A DNA stretch of 64,000 nucleotides from Actinocorallia herbida (GTDB lineage: Bacteria; Actinomycetota; Actinomycetes; Streptosporangiales; Streptosporangiaceae): positions 4,340,001 through 4,404,000 of the forward strand of contig NZ_RJKE01000001.1 in assembly GCF_003751225.1 (NCBI RefSeq), written 5' to 3'. The stretch's first letter is position 1. The number at the start of each line of letters is the position of its first letter. Shown one piece after another: positions 43,699 to 52,533 of this stretch. The position numbers and the translations under genes were made by a program. The notes under the pieces were generated by a model that saw only the letters and a program-made list of their open reading frames with translations, made no database searches and was not told the origin of the DNA.

Positions 43699-44724
43699 TC
43701 ATGCCGGGGTCAAGGCCCCTCCCTGTCGGGGGTTGAGGCGGCGCAGCACGTCGGTGATCGTGACGACGCCGGCGACCTCGCCGTCCTCGGTGACCAGCAC
43801 GAGCTGGTTGGCGGTCTCCCGCATCTGGGTGAGCGCCGCATAGACCGGGGTCCCCCCGTCCATGGCGTACGCCGGGCGGATCAGCTCCTCGATCGGGGCG
43901 TCGTCGGGCGAGGCGAGCGTGTCGCGGACATGGACCACGCCCCAGTCGGTGCCGGGCCCCGGCACCAGGATCCGCAGATGGCCGGACCCGCGGCTCACCT
44001 CCTGCACCTCGGCGACCGTCGCGGCGCGCTCGACCGACGTCGGCCGGACGCCGCGCTTCACCAGCTCGCCGATCCTCAGGTTCTGGAGGTCGATCGCGCC
44101 GGAGAACTGGGACGAGTAGCGCGGGTCGAGCGCCCCGACGTTCGCCGAGTGCTCCACCAGATGGCGCAGCGCGGCCGGGTCCTGGCCCGCGGCGACCTGG
44201 TCGGCCGGGTCCACGCCGACCCGGTGCAGGCACCGGTTGGCGAGGTTGTTGAGCCCGGTGAGCAGCGGCCTGGTCAGCCACATGAAGCCGCGCATCGGCA
44301 GCGCCAGCAGCGTCGCGGACCTCTCCGGGTGGGCGATCGCCCACGACTTGGGCGCCATCTCGCCGATGACCAGGTGCAGGAACGTCACGATCACCAGGGC
44401 GAGGACGAACCCCGCGGCGTCGGCGACCCACAGCGGCGCGCCCCAGTGCTCGAACACGGGGGTGAGCCAGTGGTGCACCGCGGGCTTGGTGATCGCTCCG
44501 AGCGCCAGGGTGCAGACGGTGATGCCGAGCTGGGAACCCGCCAGCAGCACCGTGAGTTCCGAGGCGCTGCGCAGCGCCGCCCGCGCCGACCTGCTGGTCT
44601 GCGCCTCGTCCTCCAGCCGGTGCCGCTTGGCCGCGATCAGGGCGAACTCGACGGCGACGAAGAACGCGCTCAGGACGATGATCGCGACGGTCACCGCGAG
44701 CACGATCCAGGGGTTGCCGGTCAC
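43699..44724 (-). CDS. CNNM/CBS-domain membrane protein lacking CorC domain
   Basis: This 341-residue protein has a DUF21/CNNM membrane domain (SAFFVAVEFALIAAKRHR, GSQLGITVCTLALG, LVIGEMAPKSWAIAHPER) and a CBS pair ending VVTITDVLRRLNP. Unlike its neighbour it stops after the CBS region, without the CorC_HlyC transporter-associated domain. Its GTG start overlaps the neighbour's stop (GTGA). The pair may form a heteromeric magnesium or divalent-ion transporter or regulator. Confidence 0.9.
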   Translation of the reverse strand: MTGNPWIVLAVTVAIIVLSAFFVAVEFALIAAKRHRLEDEAQTSRSARAALRSASELTVLLAGSQLGITVCTLALGAITKPAVHHWLTPVFEHWGAPLWVADAAGFVLALVIVTFLHLVIGEMAPKSWAIAHPERSATLLALPMRGFMWLTRPLLTGLNNLANRCLHRVGVDPADQVAAGQDPAALRHLVEHSANVGALDPRYSSQFSGAIDLQNLRIGELVKRGVRPTSVERAATVAEVQEVSRGSGHLRILVPGPGTDWGVVHVRDTLASPDDAPIEELIRPAYAMDGGTPVYAALTQMRETANQLVLVTEDGEVAGVVTITDVLRRLNPRQGGALTPA

Positions 44725-46142
44725 GCGCTCTCGCCTTCCTTCACGTCGAGGTCCTTCAGTTCACGGTCGTCGGGTGCCGGGTCGTCGTGCACGTGGTCCT
44801 CGGGCGGGTCGACCTCCAGGCGGATGGACGACGGGACATGGTTGTCGATCTCCAGGACCTCCACGTGCACCCAGCGGGTGGGCGGCTCGTCGGTCATGGC
44901 GAGATCGGCGGGGTCGGCGGGCAGCTCGATGTCGAGCTTGACCCCCGCCTCGGGCAGCCCGCCGTGGGCGGCGATGACGAGGCCCGCGATGGTCTCGTAG
45001 TCGCCCTCGGGGAGCCGGCTGTCGATGGTCCGCTCGACCTCGTCGATGTGGAAGTCGCCCGGGATGATCCAGGCGTCGCCCGCGACCGTGGCCGAGGCCT
45101 CCTCGTCCACGTCGTGCTCGTCGGTGATCTCGCCGACCAGCTCCTCCGACATGTCCTCGAGGGTGAGGATGCCGGCGAAGCCGCCGAACTCGTCGATGGC
45201 GCAGGCGAGCTGGGCCTTGTCCGCGGTCATCCGCTCCAGCGCCGCGGGCAGCGGCGTCAGGGTCGCCAGGACCGTCGCGGGGCGCATGATCGACGTGGCG
45301 GGCAGGGTGTTGTCGGGGGCGGCGAGCACGTCCTCGAGGTGGACGACGCCGATGACGTGGTCGTCCTCGTCCAGCACCGGGTACCGGGAGTGGCCGGTGC
45401 TCATCTGCATCCGGACGTCGGCGATGGTCTCGTCGGTCTCCACGACGTCCACGCGCGAGCGCGGGATCATCGCGTGCTCGACGTCCCGGTGCGGGAAGTC
45501 GAGGATCCGGTCGAGCAGGATCGACAGGTCGGGCGGCAGATCGCCGCTGCGCCGGGAGTCCTTGACGATGTGGGCGAGGTCCCGCGCGGTGGCGGAGTGC
45601 TCCACGTCGTGCACGGGCTCGATCCGCAGCATCCTCAGCAGCAGGTTGGAGGCCGCGTCGAACACGTGGATCAGCCAGCCGAACGCCTTGAGGTAGACGA
45701 GGGTCGACCTGGTCAGCCAGCGCGCGACGGGTTCCGGCCGGGCGATGGCGAGGTTCTTGGGGAACAGCTCGCCGAACACCATCTGCACGAGGGTGGAGAA
45801 GGCGAGGGCGAGGACCGTGCCGATGGCGACGCCCGCGCCCGTCGGCACGCCGGTGCCGCCGAGGATGTCGCCGAACGCGCGGCCGATCAGGGGCTCGGCG
45901 ACATAACCGACGAGCAGGCCCGTCACGGTGATGCCGAGCTGGGCGCCCGAGAGCATGAAGGAGGTGCGGCGGGTGACCTTCAGGGTGCGGCCCGCGGTCT
46001 TGTCACCGGCGTCGGCGCGCGCGTGGAGCCGCGAGCGGTCCACGGACATGAAGGCGAATTCCTGGGCCACGAAGTAGCCGGTCAGGGCGGTGATCGCGAG
46101 GACCACGGCGACGCCGAGCAGCAGGGAGAGCACTGTGATCAT
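44721..46142 (-). CDS. CNNM/CBS/CorC-domain membrane protein (hemolysin C family)
   Basis: This 473-residue protein has DUF21 (TGYFVAQEFAFMSVDRSR, GAQLGITVTGLLVGY, VFGELFPKNLAIARP), two CBS domains (MIPRSRVDVVETDE through HVIGVVHLEDVL) and a C-terminal CorC_HlyC domain (DAWIIPGDFHIDEVERTI, YETIAGLV). An acidic tail follows. The ATG at 46142 begins the first membrane helix; an in-frame start at 46250 adds unlikely sequence. Divalent-cation homeostasis is the family role. Confidence 0.9.
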   Translation of the reverse strand: MITVLSLLLGVAVVLAITALTGYFVAQEFAFMSVDRSRLHARADAGDKTAGRTLKVTRRTSFMLSGAQLGITVTGLLVGYVAEPLIGRAFGDILGGTGVPTGAGVAIGTVLALAFSTLVQMVFGELFPKNLAIARPEPVARWLTRSTLVYLKAFGWLIHVFDAASNLLLRMLRIEPVHDVEHSATARDLAHIVKDSRRSGDLPPDLSILLDRILDFPHRDVEHAMIPRSRVDVVETDETIADVRMQMSTGHSRYPVLDEDDHVIGVVHLEDVLAAPDNTLPATSIMRPATVLATLTPLPAALERMTADKAQLACAIDEFGGFAGILTLEDMSEELVGEITDEHDVDEEASATVAGDAWIIPGDFHIDEVERTIDSRLPEGDYETIAGLVIAAHGGLPEAGVKLDIELPADPADLAMTDEPPTRWVHVEVLEIDNHVPSSIRLEVDPPEDHVHDDPAPDDRELKDLDVKEGESA

Positions 46143-46379
46143 CGGCGGCCCGACCCGGGAGCCGAGAACGCAGGGGTCTTGCGGGGCCTGGAGTGGGGAT
46201 GGTCGGGGTCCAAGATGGCTCTCTGTGATCGAACGGGATGATGTGTACAACGATCAGGTGGTTCGTCCGGTTCCCACCGGAACGACTTTGATCACTCAGG
46301 TCATACCCTGCCACCCGGCTCTCACAAGCAGCGCCCTCCCCTTTCCGCCCCTCACCCCGTTTCCCCCCTCGCCGCGGGT

Positions 46380-46511
46380 CGGAAAAGGTCAGATTTTTCC
46401 GCCCGGAGGCCCGATCGGCGGCCGTGGTGCGTCCCTGCGGCGCGTGCGATGATGGGGCACACGGCCGTGCGCCCGTTCTCGCGGGCCCGCCGTCTTCAAC
46501 GTCTGACCTTT
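46380..46511. promoter_or_regulatory. control region of GntR gene with two AAAGGTCWGA sites
   Basis: The 386-bp gap between the divergent starts at 46142 and 46529 holds no gene. AAAGGTCAGA lies at 46384-46393, inside CGGAAAA (46380-46386)/TTTTCCG (46395-46401) symmetry. The same decamer lies inverted at 46502-46511 (TCTGACCTTT), only 17 bases before the GntR ATG. Identical sites flank the hairpin at 48360-48391. Autoregulation by the GntR protein is likely. Confidence 0.5.
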
Positions 46512-46528
46512 GCGAACCGGGGCGGAAC

Positions 46529-47257
46529 ATGGCGAGAGTGACCGAGGGGGGCGCGGCCCCGTCGCTGCCGGTGACCCGGCTGCGCCCGGCCTACCAGCAG
46601 GTGGCCGACCAGCTCCGCGACCTCATCCTCGACGGCTCCCTGGCACCGGGCGACAGGCTGCCGCCGGAGAACGAGATCGGCGGGAACTTCGGCGTCAGCC
46701 GCAGCACGGTCCGGGAGGCGCTGCGGGTCCTCACCTCGCAGGGGCTGGTGCGCACCACACGCGGCACGACGGGCGGCACGTTCGTCTGCCGGATCGCCCC
46801 GGACCAGATCAGCGACTACCTGGAGGTCGGGCTCGGCCTGATGTCCGGCTCGGACGACCTGCCCTTGGTGGCCATCCTCGAGGCGCGCGAGCTGCTGGAG
46901 GTCCCGGCGGCGGCGCTGGCGGCCGAGCGCCGCGAGGAGCGGCACCTGGAGGCGCTGCGCACCGCGATGGACCGGGAGAAGCGCTCCCGCGGCCGCAGCA
47001 GCAAGTTCCGCGAGCACCGCGACTTCCACAACGTGGTCATGGACGCGAGCGGCAACGGCCTGCTCACGATGATGACCGAGCCGGTCTTCCACGTGCTGCG
47101 CACCAGATTCCTGAAGCCCGAGCAGCCCGAGTTCTGGTCCCTCGTCGACGACGACCACCAGCTGATCATCGACCGGATCGAGGCGGGCGACGGACCGGGC
47201 GCCAGCGCGGCGATGCGCACCCACCTCGGCAACATCCGCGGGGCCTACCGGGAGTAG
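46529..47257 (+). CDS. GntR family regulator with FCD domain
   Basis: This 242-residue protein has an N-terminal GntR winged helix (QVADQLRDLILDGSLAPGDRLPPE-type region with VSRSTVREALRVLTSQGLV) and an all-helical FCD effector domain (ARELLEVPAAALAAER, HRDFHNVVMDASGN) with candidate metal-binding Asp/His residues. I chose the ATG at 46529; the in-frame GTG at 46424 would place the operator inside the coding region. It sits directly upstream of the catabolic cluster and probably represses it. Confidence 0.9.
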   Translation: MARVTEGGAAPSLPVTRLRPAYQQVADQLRDLILDGSLAPGDRLPPENEIGGNFGVSRSTVREALRVLTSQGLVRTTRGTTGGTFVCRIAPDQISDYLEVGLGLMSGSDDLPLVAILEARELLEVPAAALAAERREERHLEALRTAMDREKRSRGRSSKFREHRDFHNVVMDASGNGLLTMMTEPVFHVLRTRFLKPEQPEFWSLVDDDHQLIIDRIEAGDGPGASAAMRTHLGNIRGAYRE

Positions 47258-47305
47258 CCGGAGGCTTGACCCGCGCCCGGTCCGCTCCCCTAGACTCCGC
47301 GATAT

Positions 47306-47327
47306 GTCTGACGTTGACCGTCGGACG
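47306..47327 (+). promoter_or_regulatory. possible variant regulator site upstream of the MaoC operon
   Basis: GTCTGAC (47306-47312) and GTCGGAC (47320-47326) flank a 7-bp spacer, 38 bases before the first MaoC-type gene. The half-sites share the GTCNGAC core with the AAAGGTCWGA sites but lack the flanking AAAG. This is a weak candidate site. Confidence 0.3.
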
Positions 47328-47364
47328 GCTCCCATCGAACCTCATTTCCTGTAGGGGACGAGTC

Positions 47365-47865
47365 ATGAAACTCCTGACCGATGAGGTCCGGGCGCTCGTC
47401 GGAAGCAAGCGGGTCTACACCGCGCCGGAGGAGTTCGGCGGCGCGGCCGGCCGGTACTTCGGCCTCGCCATCGGCGACCACAACCCGCTCTACTCCGACC
47501 CCGAGTACGCCCGCGCGCAGGGCCTGCGCGGCGTCACCGCGCCGCTCACCCTGATCTGCGAGACCAACCAGTACGCCAACCTGCCGATCCCGGCCGACGG
47601 CTACGCCGGGCACGAGTGGGGCATCGAGATCCCCGGCACCCGCAAGGTGCGCGGCGGGAACTCCTACACCTTCCACCGCAGGATCCGCCCGGACGACGTC
47701 GTCACCGCCACCTGGGAGATCACCGACGTCACGGGCAAGACGACGAGGTCGGGCGCCGAGATGCTGATCATCTCCTCCAAGGCGACCTACACCGACCGGA
47801 ACGGCGGCCTCCTCGCGGAGAACGAGGAGACGATCATCTTCGTGGAACTGGAGGGCGGGCAGTGA
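47365..47865 (+). CDS. MaoC-type dehydratase, FAS1-like N-terminal subunit
   Basis: This 166-residue hot-dog protein has YFGLAIGDHNPLYSDPEYA, the MaoC_dehydrat_N pattern in which the catalytic His of the hydratase-2 motif is replaced by Tyr. It is therefore probably the structural or CoA-binding partner of the next gene, as in HadAB or ChsH1/ChsH2 pairs. The stop overlaps the next GTG (GTGA). It is the first enzyme gene of the cluster. Confidence 0.88.
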   Translation: MKLLTDEVRALVGSKRVYTAPEEFGGAAGRYFGLAIGDHNPLYSDPEYARAQGLRGVTAPLTLICETNQYANLPIPADGYAGHEWGIEIPGTRKVRGGNSYTFHRRIRPDDVVTATWEITDVTGKTTRSGAEMLIISSKATYTDRNGGLLAENEETIIFVELEGGQ

Positions 47866-48320
47866 CCGAGGCCGGGAAGTACGCGGTCGGGACCTTTTCG
47901 GTGGGAGACACGGTCCCGCCGCTGGAACGCAGGATCGGCCTGGCCGACATGGTCGCCTACGCGGGCGCCACCTGGGACTGGTATCGGCTGCACTACGACC
48001 CCGAGTACGTGAAGAAGGCCCAGGTCCCGGGCCCGGTCGTCGACGGGCAGGTGTTCGGGGCGCTCCTGGTGGAGCAGATCCAGGACTGGCTCGGCCCGCA
48101 GTCGTTCGTGCACAAGCTGGACTTCACGTTCAAGGCGCTGGTCTTCGCCGAGGAGATCGTCAGGTGCGAGGGGTCGGTGACCGAGGTCGGCGAGGACTAC
48201 CTGGTGCTGGAGCAGCGCGTGGTCGTCGTCGGGCCGGACGGCGAGGCGGCCAGGGTGGCCGCGGCGCCCGCCCGCGCGCGCGTCCTGCTGGGCACCCCTG
48301 ACGGCCCCGCGGCGGGCTGA
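47862..48320 (+). CDS. MaoC-type enoyl-CoA hydratase, catalytic subunit
   Basis: This 152-residue hot-dog protein contains ATWDWYRLHYDPEYVKKA, which keeps the Asp and His expected at the hydratase-2 catalytic positions. Coupled by GTGA overlap to the preceding Tyr-variant subunit, it should form a heteromeric hydratase acting on an enoyl-CoA. The operon then reaches a hairpin before the third MaoC gene. Confidence 0.88.
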   Translation: MTEAGKYAVGTFSVGDTVPPLERRIGLADMVAYAGATWDWYRLHYDPEYVKKAQVPGPVVDGQVFGALLVEQIQDWLGPQSFVHKLDFTFKALVFAEEIVRCEGSVTEVGEDYLVLEQRVVVVGPDGEAARVAAAPARARVLLGTPDGPAAG

Positions 48321-48359
48321 CCGGCACCGATCCCGCTCGGGCACTTGATCCCGAATACC

Positions 48360-48398
48360 TCAGACCTTTATTCTCCGGAGTAAAGGTCTGACTTTTTA
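48360..48398. promoter_or_regulatory. 11-bp inverted repeat: twin AAAGGTCTGA operator and/or terminator
   Basis: TCAGACCTTTA (48360-48370) and TAAAGGTCTGA (48381-48391) are perfect inverted copies around TTCTCCGGAG, itself partly palindromic, followed by CTTTTT. The arms contain the decamer also found at 46384 and 46502. As RNA it resembles an intrinsic terminator for the first two MaoC genes; as DNA it looks like a regulator site for the gene at 48424. Both roles are possible. Confidence 0.6.
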
Positions 48399-48423
48399 CG
48401 GCCCTGTCCCAGAAGGAGACGCC

Positions 48424-48975
48424 ATGACCGTTCACGAGGCCGGGATCGGCAAGTACTACGAGGACTTCGTCATCGGCGACGTCTACCAGCACCCCTTCGG
48501 CCGGACGGTCAACGAGACCGACAACACCTGGTTCACGCTGCTCACGCTGAACACCAATCAGAACCACTTCAACGCCGACTTCGCGGCCCGCGCCCCCTAC
48601 GGCAAGATCATCGTCAACTCGGGGCTGACCGTCGCCCTGGTCGTCGGCCTGTCGGTGATCGACATGTCACAGAACGCGATGTTCAACCTCGGCTGGACCG
48701 ACATCAAGCTCCCCCACCCGGTGTTCATCGGCGACACCCTGTACGCCGAGTCGATCGTGCTGGACAAGCGCGAGTCCAAGTCGAGGCCGTACGCCGGGAT
48801 CCTCACCTGCAAGACCCGCGGCCTGAACCAGGACGGCGACGAGGTCGTCTCCTGGACCCGGTCGGCGATGGTCTACAAGCGCGGCGCCAAGAACGACAAG
48901 GGCTACTTCCCGAAGGCCAAGAGCGGCGAGATGACGCTGCCCGCTCCCGCCTCCGGCGACAAGGCCGACGCGTGA
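48424..48975 (+). CDS. MaoC family dehydratase, mesaconyl/itaconyl-CoA hydratase-like
   Basis: This 183-residue single hot-dog protein has GRTVNETDNTWFTLLTLNTN followed by QNHFNADFAA, the pattern seen in MaoC enzymes acting on branched dicarboxyl-CoA esters such as mesaconyl-CoA. The pattern also has NSGLTVALVVGLS and LPHPVFIGDTLYAES. A good AGAAGGAG ribosome-binding site precedes the ATG. It heads the ten-gene coupled operon and overlaps the LLM gene. Substrate assignment is inferred from motif likeness only. Confidence 0.87.
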   Translation: MTVHEAGIGKYYEDFVIGDVYQHPFGRTVNETDNTWFTLLTLNTNQNHFNADFAARAPYGKIIVNSGLTVALVVGLSVIDMSQNAMFNLGWTDIKLPHPVFIGDTLYAESIVLDKRESKSRPYAGILTCKTRGLNQDGDEVVSWTRSAMVYKRGAKNDKGYFPKAKSGEMTLPAPASGDKADA

Positions 48976-50000
48976 GCGAGCTCAAGATCACCTTCGGTCC
49001 CTGGGGCGAGACCCTGGCGGAGCTCGTCGCGGCGGGACGGGCGGCCGAGGAGGCCGGCGCGACCACCCTGTGGGTGCCCGAACTGCACCGCAGCGCCACC
49101 GTCTCGGCGGCGGCGCTCGCCGCGGGCACCACCCGGGCCCGCGTCGGCACCGCGATCGCGCTCGCGTTCACCCGCAGCCCCATGGTGACCGCCCTGGAGG
49201 CGATGGACCTCGACGAGATGTCCGGCGGCAGGTTCGTCCTCGGCCTCGGCACGGGGGTCAAGCGGCTGAACGAGGACTGGCACAACGCCCGGTGGGGCAG
49301 GCCCGTGACCCATCTGCGCGAGACCGTCGCGGCGGTCCGGGAGATCGTCGCGCACGCCGCCGACGGGGCGCCGATCGCGCTGGAGGGCGAGCACGAGCCC
49401 GTCAGGATCCGCGGCTACCAGCGGCCCTACCCGCAGGCCCGCAAGGAGATCCCGGTGTACGTGGCCGCGATGGGCCCGGCGATGACCAAGCTCGCGGGCG
49501 AGATCGGCGACGGCTGGATCTCGCACGAACTGTGCTCCCCCTCCTGGCTGGCCGAGCGCTCCCTTCCCCCGCTGGCCGAGGGCCTGGCCGAGGCGGGCCG
49601 GGACCGGGCGTCCCTGGACGTCGTGGTCTCGGCCGCCTGCTCGATCGACGACGACAAGGCGGTGGCACGCGGTAGGGCCGCCGGTACCGCGGGGTTCTAC
49701 GCCTCGGTACGCACCTACGCGGAGTTCTTCGCCTTCCACGGCCTCGCCGAGGACCAGGAGAAGGTCATCGCGGCATTCCGGGCGGGCGCGGGCGCGGACT
49801 TCCTGGCCCCCGCGGTCTCCGACCGGATGACCGACGCCCTTACCCTGACGGGCACACTCGACGAGGTCGCGGAACGGGTCTCGGCCTACGCGGGCCTCGC
49901 CGACTCCGTCAAGCTGACCCCGCCGACCCACGGCCTCGACCCCGCCGACATCCGGGCCGCCCAGGCCCGCATCATCGACCTCATCAGGGAGCTGTCGTGA
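48972..50000 (+). CDS. LLM class flavin (F420-type) oxidoreductase
   Basis: This 342-residue luciferase-like barrel has VPELHRSATVSAAALAAG, RARVGTAIALAFTRSPM, RFVLGLGTGVKRLNEDW and VAAMGPAMTKLAGEIGDGW. These fit F420-dependent actinobacterial LLM enzymes, though FMN cannot be excluded. It probably performs an oxidation or reduction early in the route. GTGA overlaps exist at both ends. Confidence 0.88.
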   Translation: MSELKITFGPWGETLAELVAAGRAAEEAGATTLWVPELHRSATVSAAALAAGTTRARVGTAIALAFTRSPMVTALEAMDLDEMSGGRFVLGLGTGVKRLNEDWHNARWGRPVTHLRETVAAVREIVAHAADGAPIALEGEHEPVRIRGYQRPYPQARKEIPVYVAAMGPAMTKLAGEIGDGWISHELCSPSWLAERSLPPLAEGLAEAGRDRASLDVVVSAACSIDDDKAVARGRAAGTAGFYASVRTYAEFFAFHGLAEDQEKVIAAFRAGAGADFLAPAVSDRMTDALTLTGTLDEVAERVSAYAGLADSVKLTPPTHGLDPADIRAAQARIIDLIRELS

Positions 50001-51196
50001 AGCCGCTGGAGGACGTCAGGATCATCTCCCTGGAGCAGTACGGGGCGGGCCCGTTCGGCTCGCTGCACCTGGCGGACCAGGGCGCGGAGATCATCAAGAT
50101 CGAGGATCCGCGGACCGGCGGGGACGTCGGACGGTACGTGCCGCCGTACGCCGAGGACGAGGACTCGATCTTCTACGAGACCTTCAACCGGAACAAGAAG
50201 TCGATCTCGCTGGACATGTCGACGCCCGCGGGCCGCGCGGTGTTCGAGGACCTGGTCCGGGGCGCGGACGCGGTGTACTCCAACCTGCGCGGTGACGTGC
50301 CGAAGAAGCTGCGGATCACCTACGACGACCTCAAGCACGTCAACCCGAAGATCGTCTGCTGCTCGCTGACCGGGTTCGGGATGACGGGCCCGCGCGCGGC
50401 GCAGCCGGGGTACGACTACATCCTCCAGGGCCTCGCGGGCTGGATGGACCTCACCGGAGAGCCGGACGGGCCGCCCGCCAAGTCCGGCCTCTCCCTGGTC
50501 GACTACACCGGCGGGTACGTCGCGGCCCTCTCGCTGCTGACGGCGCTGCACGCGGCCCGGCGCGACGGCGTCGGCATGGACTGCGACGTGTCGCTGTACG
50601 ACACGGCGGTCTCGATGCTCACCTATCCCGGCACCTGGCACCTGAACGCCGGATTCACCCCGGTCCGGACCCGGCACTCCGCGCACCCGTCGCTGGTACC
50701 GTTCCAGGCGTTCGAGGCGGCCGACGGCTGGATCGTCGTCGGATGCGCCAAGCAGAAGTTCTGGGAGCGCCTGACCGTCGTGATCGGCCGTCCCGACCTG
50801 GCCGAGGACCCGCGGTTCGCCGCCTTCGCCGACCGGCAGCGCAACGCCGGGATCCTGCTCCCCGAGCTGGAGAAGATCCTCGCGACCCGGACCGTCGCGG
50901 AGTGGCTGGCGCCGATGACGGCCGCCGCCATCCCGTGCGGGCCGATCAACGACGTGTCCCAGGCGCTCGCCGAGGAGCACACCCTCGCCCGCGACCTCAT
51001 CGTGGAGACCGAGCACCCCCGGTACGGCACCCTGAAGAACCTCGCTTCACCCGTCCGGGTCGGAGCGCAGCAGCCCGAGTACGTCAGGGCCCCGCAGCGC
51101 GGCGAGCACCAGGACGAGGTGCTGTCCGGGCTCGGCTACTCCGCCGAGCGGATCGCCGCGCTCACCGGCGAGGGCGCGTTCGGGACGCCCGCATGA
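49997..51196 (+). CDS. CaiB/BaiF (class III) CoA-transferase
   Basis: This 399-residue protein has ISLEQYGAGPFGSLHLADQG, NRNKKSISLDM and GYDYILQGLAGWMDLTGEPD, where the Asp in GYDY is the expected acyl-carrying residue, and KSGLSLVDYTGGYVAAL. It likely activates a carboxylic acid by CoA transfer at the start of the pathway. It is distinct from the other family III transferase at 16.3 kb. Confidence 0.92.
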   Translation: MKPLEDVRIISLEQYGAGPFGSLHLADQGAEIIKIEDPRTGGDVGRYVPPYAEDEDSIFYETFNRNKKSISLDMSTPAGRAVFEDLVRGADAVYSNLRGDVPKKLRITYDDLKHVNPKIVCCSLTGFGMTGPRAAQPGYDYILQGLAGWMDLTGEPDGPPAKSGLSLVDYTGGYVAALSLLTALHAARRDGVGMDCDVSLYDTAVSMLTYPGTWHLNAGFTPVRTRHSAHPSLVPFQAFEAADGWIVVGCAKQKFWERLTVVIGRPDLAEDPRFAAFADRQRNAGILLPELEKILATRTVAEWLAPMTAAAIPCGPINDVSQALAEEHTLARDLIVETEHPRYGTLKNLASPVRVGAQQPEYVRAPQRGEHQDEVLSGLGYSAERIAALTGEGAFGTPA

Positions 51197-52533
51197 GCAC
51201 GATCGCCGAGGAACTCGCCGCCTGGGCGCTCGCGCTGCGGCCGGAGGACGTGCCGGAGCCGGTGCGCGCGGCCGCGCTGCGGCATCTGCTCGACGCGGTC
51301 GGAAACGCGTTCGCCGGGGCCCGGGCGGGCGCGGCGGACGCCGCGGTGCGCACGGCCGGGGCGATGGGACCCGGCGACGCGCTCGTGCTCGGCGGGCGCT
51401 CCCGCGTCTCCCGGCACGCCGCGGCGCTGGCCAACGGTGTGCTCATCCACGCGCTCGACTTCGACGACACCCACGCGGGCGGCCTCGTGCACGCCTCGGC
51501 CCCGGTCGTGCCCGTCGTGCTCGCCGAGGGCGGCGCGGTGTCCGGCGCGGAGGCGGTGACGGCCCTGGTGATCGGGCTGGAGACGATCTGCCGGCTCGGC
51601 GCGGCGGCCCCGCACGCCTTCCACGCGGTCGGCCTGCACGCCACCGAGGCGTGCGGCGTCTTCGCCGCGGCCCTCACCGCGGCCCGGCTGCGCGGCCTGA
51701 CCGTCACGGAGACGGTGCAGGCGCTCGGCGTCGCGGGCAGCCGCGCGGGCGGCCTGCTCGAATTCCTCAACACGGGCAGCTCCACCAAGCAGCTGCACCC
51801 CGGTTTCGCCGCCTCCGACGGCCTCACCGCCGCCGCCCTCGCCTCCGCCGGGGCCACCGGCCCGGCCACGGTCTTCGAAGGCGAGTACGGCCTCTACCGC
51901 GCGCTCGCCCGGCGCGACGCCGACCGTGCGGCGATCCTCGGCGGGCTCGGCGAGCGCTGGGAGGCGGCCCGGATCACGGTCAAGCCGTATCCGGCGTGCC
52001 AGCTCATGCACGCCCAGCTCGACGCGGCCCGCGAGGCGCGCGCGCTCGGCGTGCCGCTCGACCGGGTCGCGGAGATCACCGTGCGGGCCCACCCGGACGC
52101 GGCCAAGATCGTGTGCGGTCCGGGCAAGGAGACGCCCAGAACGTCCTACGACGCGAAGTTCAGCCTCCCGTGGAGCGTCGCGGCGATGCTCACCGACGGC
52201 GAGGTCACCATCGGCACCTATCGGCGGATCGAGCGGCCGGAACTGCGCGCCCTCGCCGCGAAGGTGCGCACGGAGGTCGTCGACTTCCCCGGCGTCGCCG
52301 CAGACCAGCCGGGCCGCGTCCTCGTCCGGCTCGACTCCGGCGAGACCGTCGCGGGCGAGGTCGGCCGCAGCGGCGGCGGGCCCGACGACCCCGCGATCGA
52401 CGCGCTCGTGCGCGCCAAGGCCCTGGCCAACCTGGGGCCCGGCGGCGAGGCCGTCGTCGACGCGATCCTTTCCCTGGCCGACGCGGCGTCCCCGGCCGCC
52501 CTCATCAGCGCATTGGAGAACCATGAGCTCTAG
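51193..52533 (+). CDS. MmgE/PrpD family protein
   Basis: This 446-residue protein has the family's HALDFDDTHAGGLVHASAPV, FHAVGLHATEACGVFAAA, GSSTKQLHPGFAA and KPYPACQLMHAQLDA motifs. Members include 2-methylcitrate dehydratase and cis-aconitate decarboxylase, so it may dehydrate or decarboxylate a polycarboxylate. It overlaps the following gene by 11 bases. The exact reaction cannot be read from sequence. Confidence 0.9.
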   Translation: MSTIAEELAAWALALRPEDVPEPVRAAALRHLLDAVGNAFAGARAGAADAAVRTAGAMGPGDALVLGGRSRVSRHAAALANGVLIHALDFDDTHAGGLVHASAPVVPVVLAEGGAVSGAEAVTALVIGLETICRLGAAAPHAFHAVGLHATEACGVFAAALTAARLRGLTVTETVQALGVAGSRAGGLLEFLNTGSSTKQLHPGFAASDGLTAAALASAGATGPATVFEGEYGLYRALARRDADRAAILGGLGERWEAARITVKPYPACQLMHAQLDAAREARALGVPLDRVAEITVRAHPDAAKIVCGPGKETPRTSYDAKFSLPWSVAAMLTDGEVTIGTYRRIERPELRALAAKVRTEVVDFPGVAADQPGRVLVRLDSGETVAGEVGRSGGGPDDPAIDALVRAKALANLGPGGEAVVDAILSLADAASPAALISALENHEL

